From assembly GCA_025765615.1 (NCBI GenBank), contig JAIVFJ010000440.1, positions 1 to 41,108 on the forward strand: 41,108 nt of DNA, read 5' to 3'. The notes under the pieces were generated by a model. The model did not search any database. It saw only the letters and a program-made list of their open reading frames with translations, and was not told the DNA's origin. A program made the position numbers and the translations under genes. This stretch comes from Zopfochytrium polystomum. Taxonomy: Eukaryota; Chytridiomycota; Chytridiomycetes; Chytridiales; Chytridiaceae. Shown one piece after another: positions 40,056-41,108 of this stretch (within the stretch, counting starts at the first letter, position 1; the number at the start of each line of letters is the position of its first letter).

Positions 40056-41108
40056 GATCTTGGCCAATGACAGGAAAGGCAAAGGAAGCTGTCTCCATCT
40101 CTCCCCCCCCCGACGCATGAGTGGGTTGCCCTTGTTGTCGTTGTAATCGATGAGCTGCTGTCTTCTTCGGCCGTAAGCGCGTCCAGGACATTCGAGTCAT
40201 TACTCTCACTTTAACTGATGGGCTCGACGGAGGCTGTCCCCGGCGTCGGAAGGTGGGTGAAGACCGGTGCGGTGGCGGCGGTGGTGGCCGCTGGCGTGGT
40301 CGGGGTGGCCAGGGTGGCGGTGGTAGTGTTGATGGTGGAAGTGAATCCAACGGTGAATCGGAGCTTCCAAAGTCGCAGCCGCTTGCGACGACAAGGTGCA
40401 GTTTTCCTCGATCGAGGTTAATGACCCTCAGGTAATCGCCTACATACTTGCAGGAGGCTTGCCGATCTTCAATAAAGGCGCAACATATGACTTTCGAGAC
40501 CCTGAGTCGATGCTGCCTCCTGCAGATGGCTTGAGATGGCTGACCCGCACTGCGTGGCGGTTCACACCGCAGGTCACGCTCAGTTGTCTCCGAAATCCAC
40601 TCGAAATGGAAGGCTCTCCTGGAAAAAGCGAAGATGGGTGTCGTTCGTCGGGGTTGTGTAACTGAAACTGACCTGGAACGGGCGAGAAGTGGAGAACAAT
40701 GGACTTGATCCAAATCAGGCCAGTTGGAAATCGGCACATGAGACGAGTTGCCCAAACACGCCGTCCACCAATCGCAGCAACCCGCTACCGCAAGGACTTA
40801 ACTGGGCCGAAGACTCAAGCGTGACCGGACGAGCGTCGGAGACATCAGCAGGAGCGATGGATCCCTGCCTGTATACAGAGGCCAGGCATGAGCGGAGCAC
40901 ACCAAGGTGTGAGGCACGCGGAAGCCAGCGTGAGGAGTCGATGGAGTGGCGCGTTGCGAGCGCACAACGGTTGTTAGTTGCGCCGGGGAGGGCGGTCTGG
41001 TTGTGATGCCGTGGGAACGGAGGTCGTGGTGGAACGGACCCAAGCATGTGCACCAGCAGCTCTGTCTGTCTGCGGGTCTGCCTTCTTGAGACTGTGGGAG
41101 CAAAAGCA
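40056..41108. other. Window end without a firmly supported gene
   Basis: A minus-strand frame (39802-40755) stays open here and leads into the zinc finger of unit R2 copy 2. Its content (for example CKYVGDYLRVINLDRGKLHL, then a long Pro/Arg stretch) is not recognised. Both strands have overlapping open frames from 40690 to 41103. No RNA gene or repeat is recognised. Confidence 0.35.

Noticed and set aside
1..41108. CRISPR arrays, bacterial operons, prophage or insertion sequences
   Set aside because: No regularly spaced repeats or ribosome-binding-site-led gene strings. Introns, Mediator, axonemal and mitochondrial proteins show the sequence is eukaryotic nuclear DNA.

Overview
This window is eukaryotic nuclear DNA. 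The best fit is a flagellated, early-diverging (chytrid-like) fungus. The reasons are: genes broken by many short GT-AG introns (about 42-126 bp); protein-confirming exon joins with branch points such as CTGAC or CTAAC; very short intergenic gaps with head-to-head gene pairs; and a mix of proteins typical of organisms with motile cilia (CFAP99, plus a decayed LRRC51-like fragment) and general eukaryotic proteins (MED9, MOCS2A, mitochondrial EF-Ts, mitochondrial citrate carrier, FERRY3/C12orf4). No bacterial signals were seen. Species is not determinable by eye, and another flagellated opisthokont is possible.

The left part (1-19.3 kb) is gene dense. In order: a 5'-partial coiled-coil/low-complexity protein (+); a 745-aa unknown protein with a C-terminal CxxC pair (+); an 11-exon, 683-aa unknown protein (-); an adenylation-thiolation-ankyrin enzyme (+) starting 67 bp from it; a 12-exon FERRY3 homologue carrying an extra UBA domain (-); MED9 (+), 93 bp away head-to-head; MOCS2A (-); a GPI-anchored-like surface protein (+); an HXXEE membrane protein (+); and the axonemal protein CFAP99 (-). 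I rebuilt most of these by hand splicing, and the reading frames close exactly.

The middle (19.3-33.8 kb) is gene poor. It holds one reasonable 3-exon nuclear-type gene (24859-26056, -), a few weak candidates, a (AC)n microsatellite, decayed Nab2/ZC3H14-type zinc-finger units and one copy of a dispersed non-coding repeat. A second copy of that repeat, in opposite orientation, lies at 32.96-33.79 kb (the first is 20.15-21.2 kb).

The right part (33.8-41.1 kb) has an unusual gene or relic with a repeated PILT-EEMGW motif (-), mitochondrial EF-Ts (+), a CTP1/SLC25A1-type citrate carrier (+) with two one-base frame breaks, a small candidate gene (-), a broken LRRC51-like fragment (+), a very G-rich tract, and a tandem pair of zinc-finger units (-) belonging to the same repeat family as those at 28.4-29.6 kb.

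The genes do not form one pathway. The most notable observations are the UBA insertion in FERRY3, the A-T-ankyrin fusion, the inverted pair of an unknown non-coding repeat, the scattered zinc-finger units, and one-base frame breaks at homopolymers inside otherwise conserved genes, which look more like consensus errors than biology.
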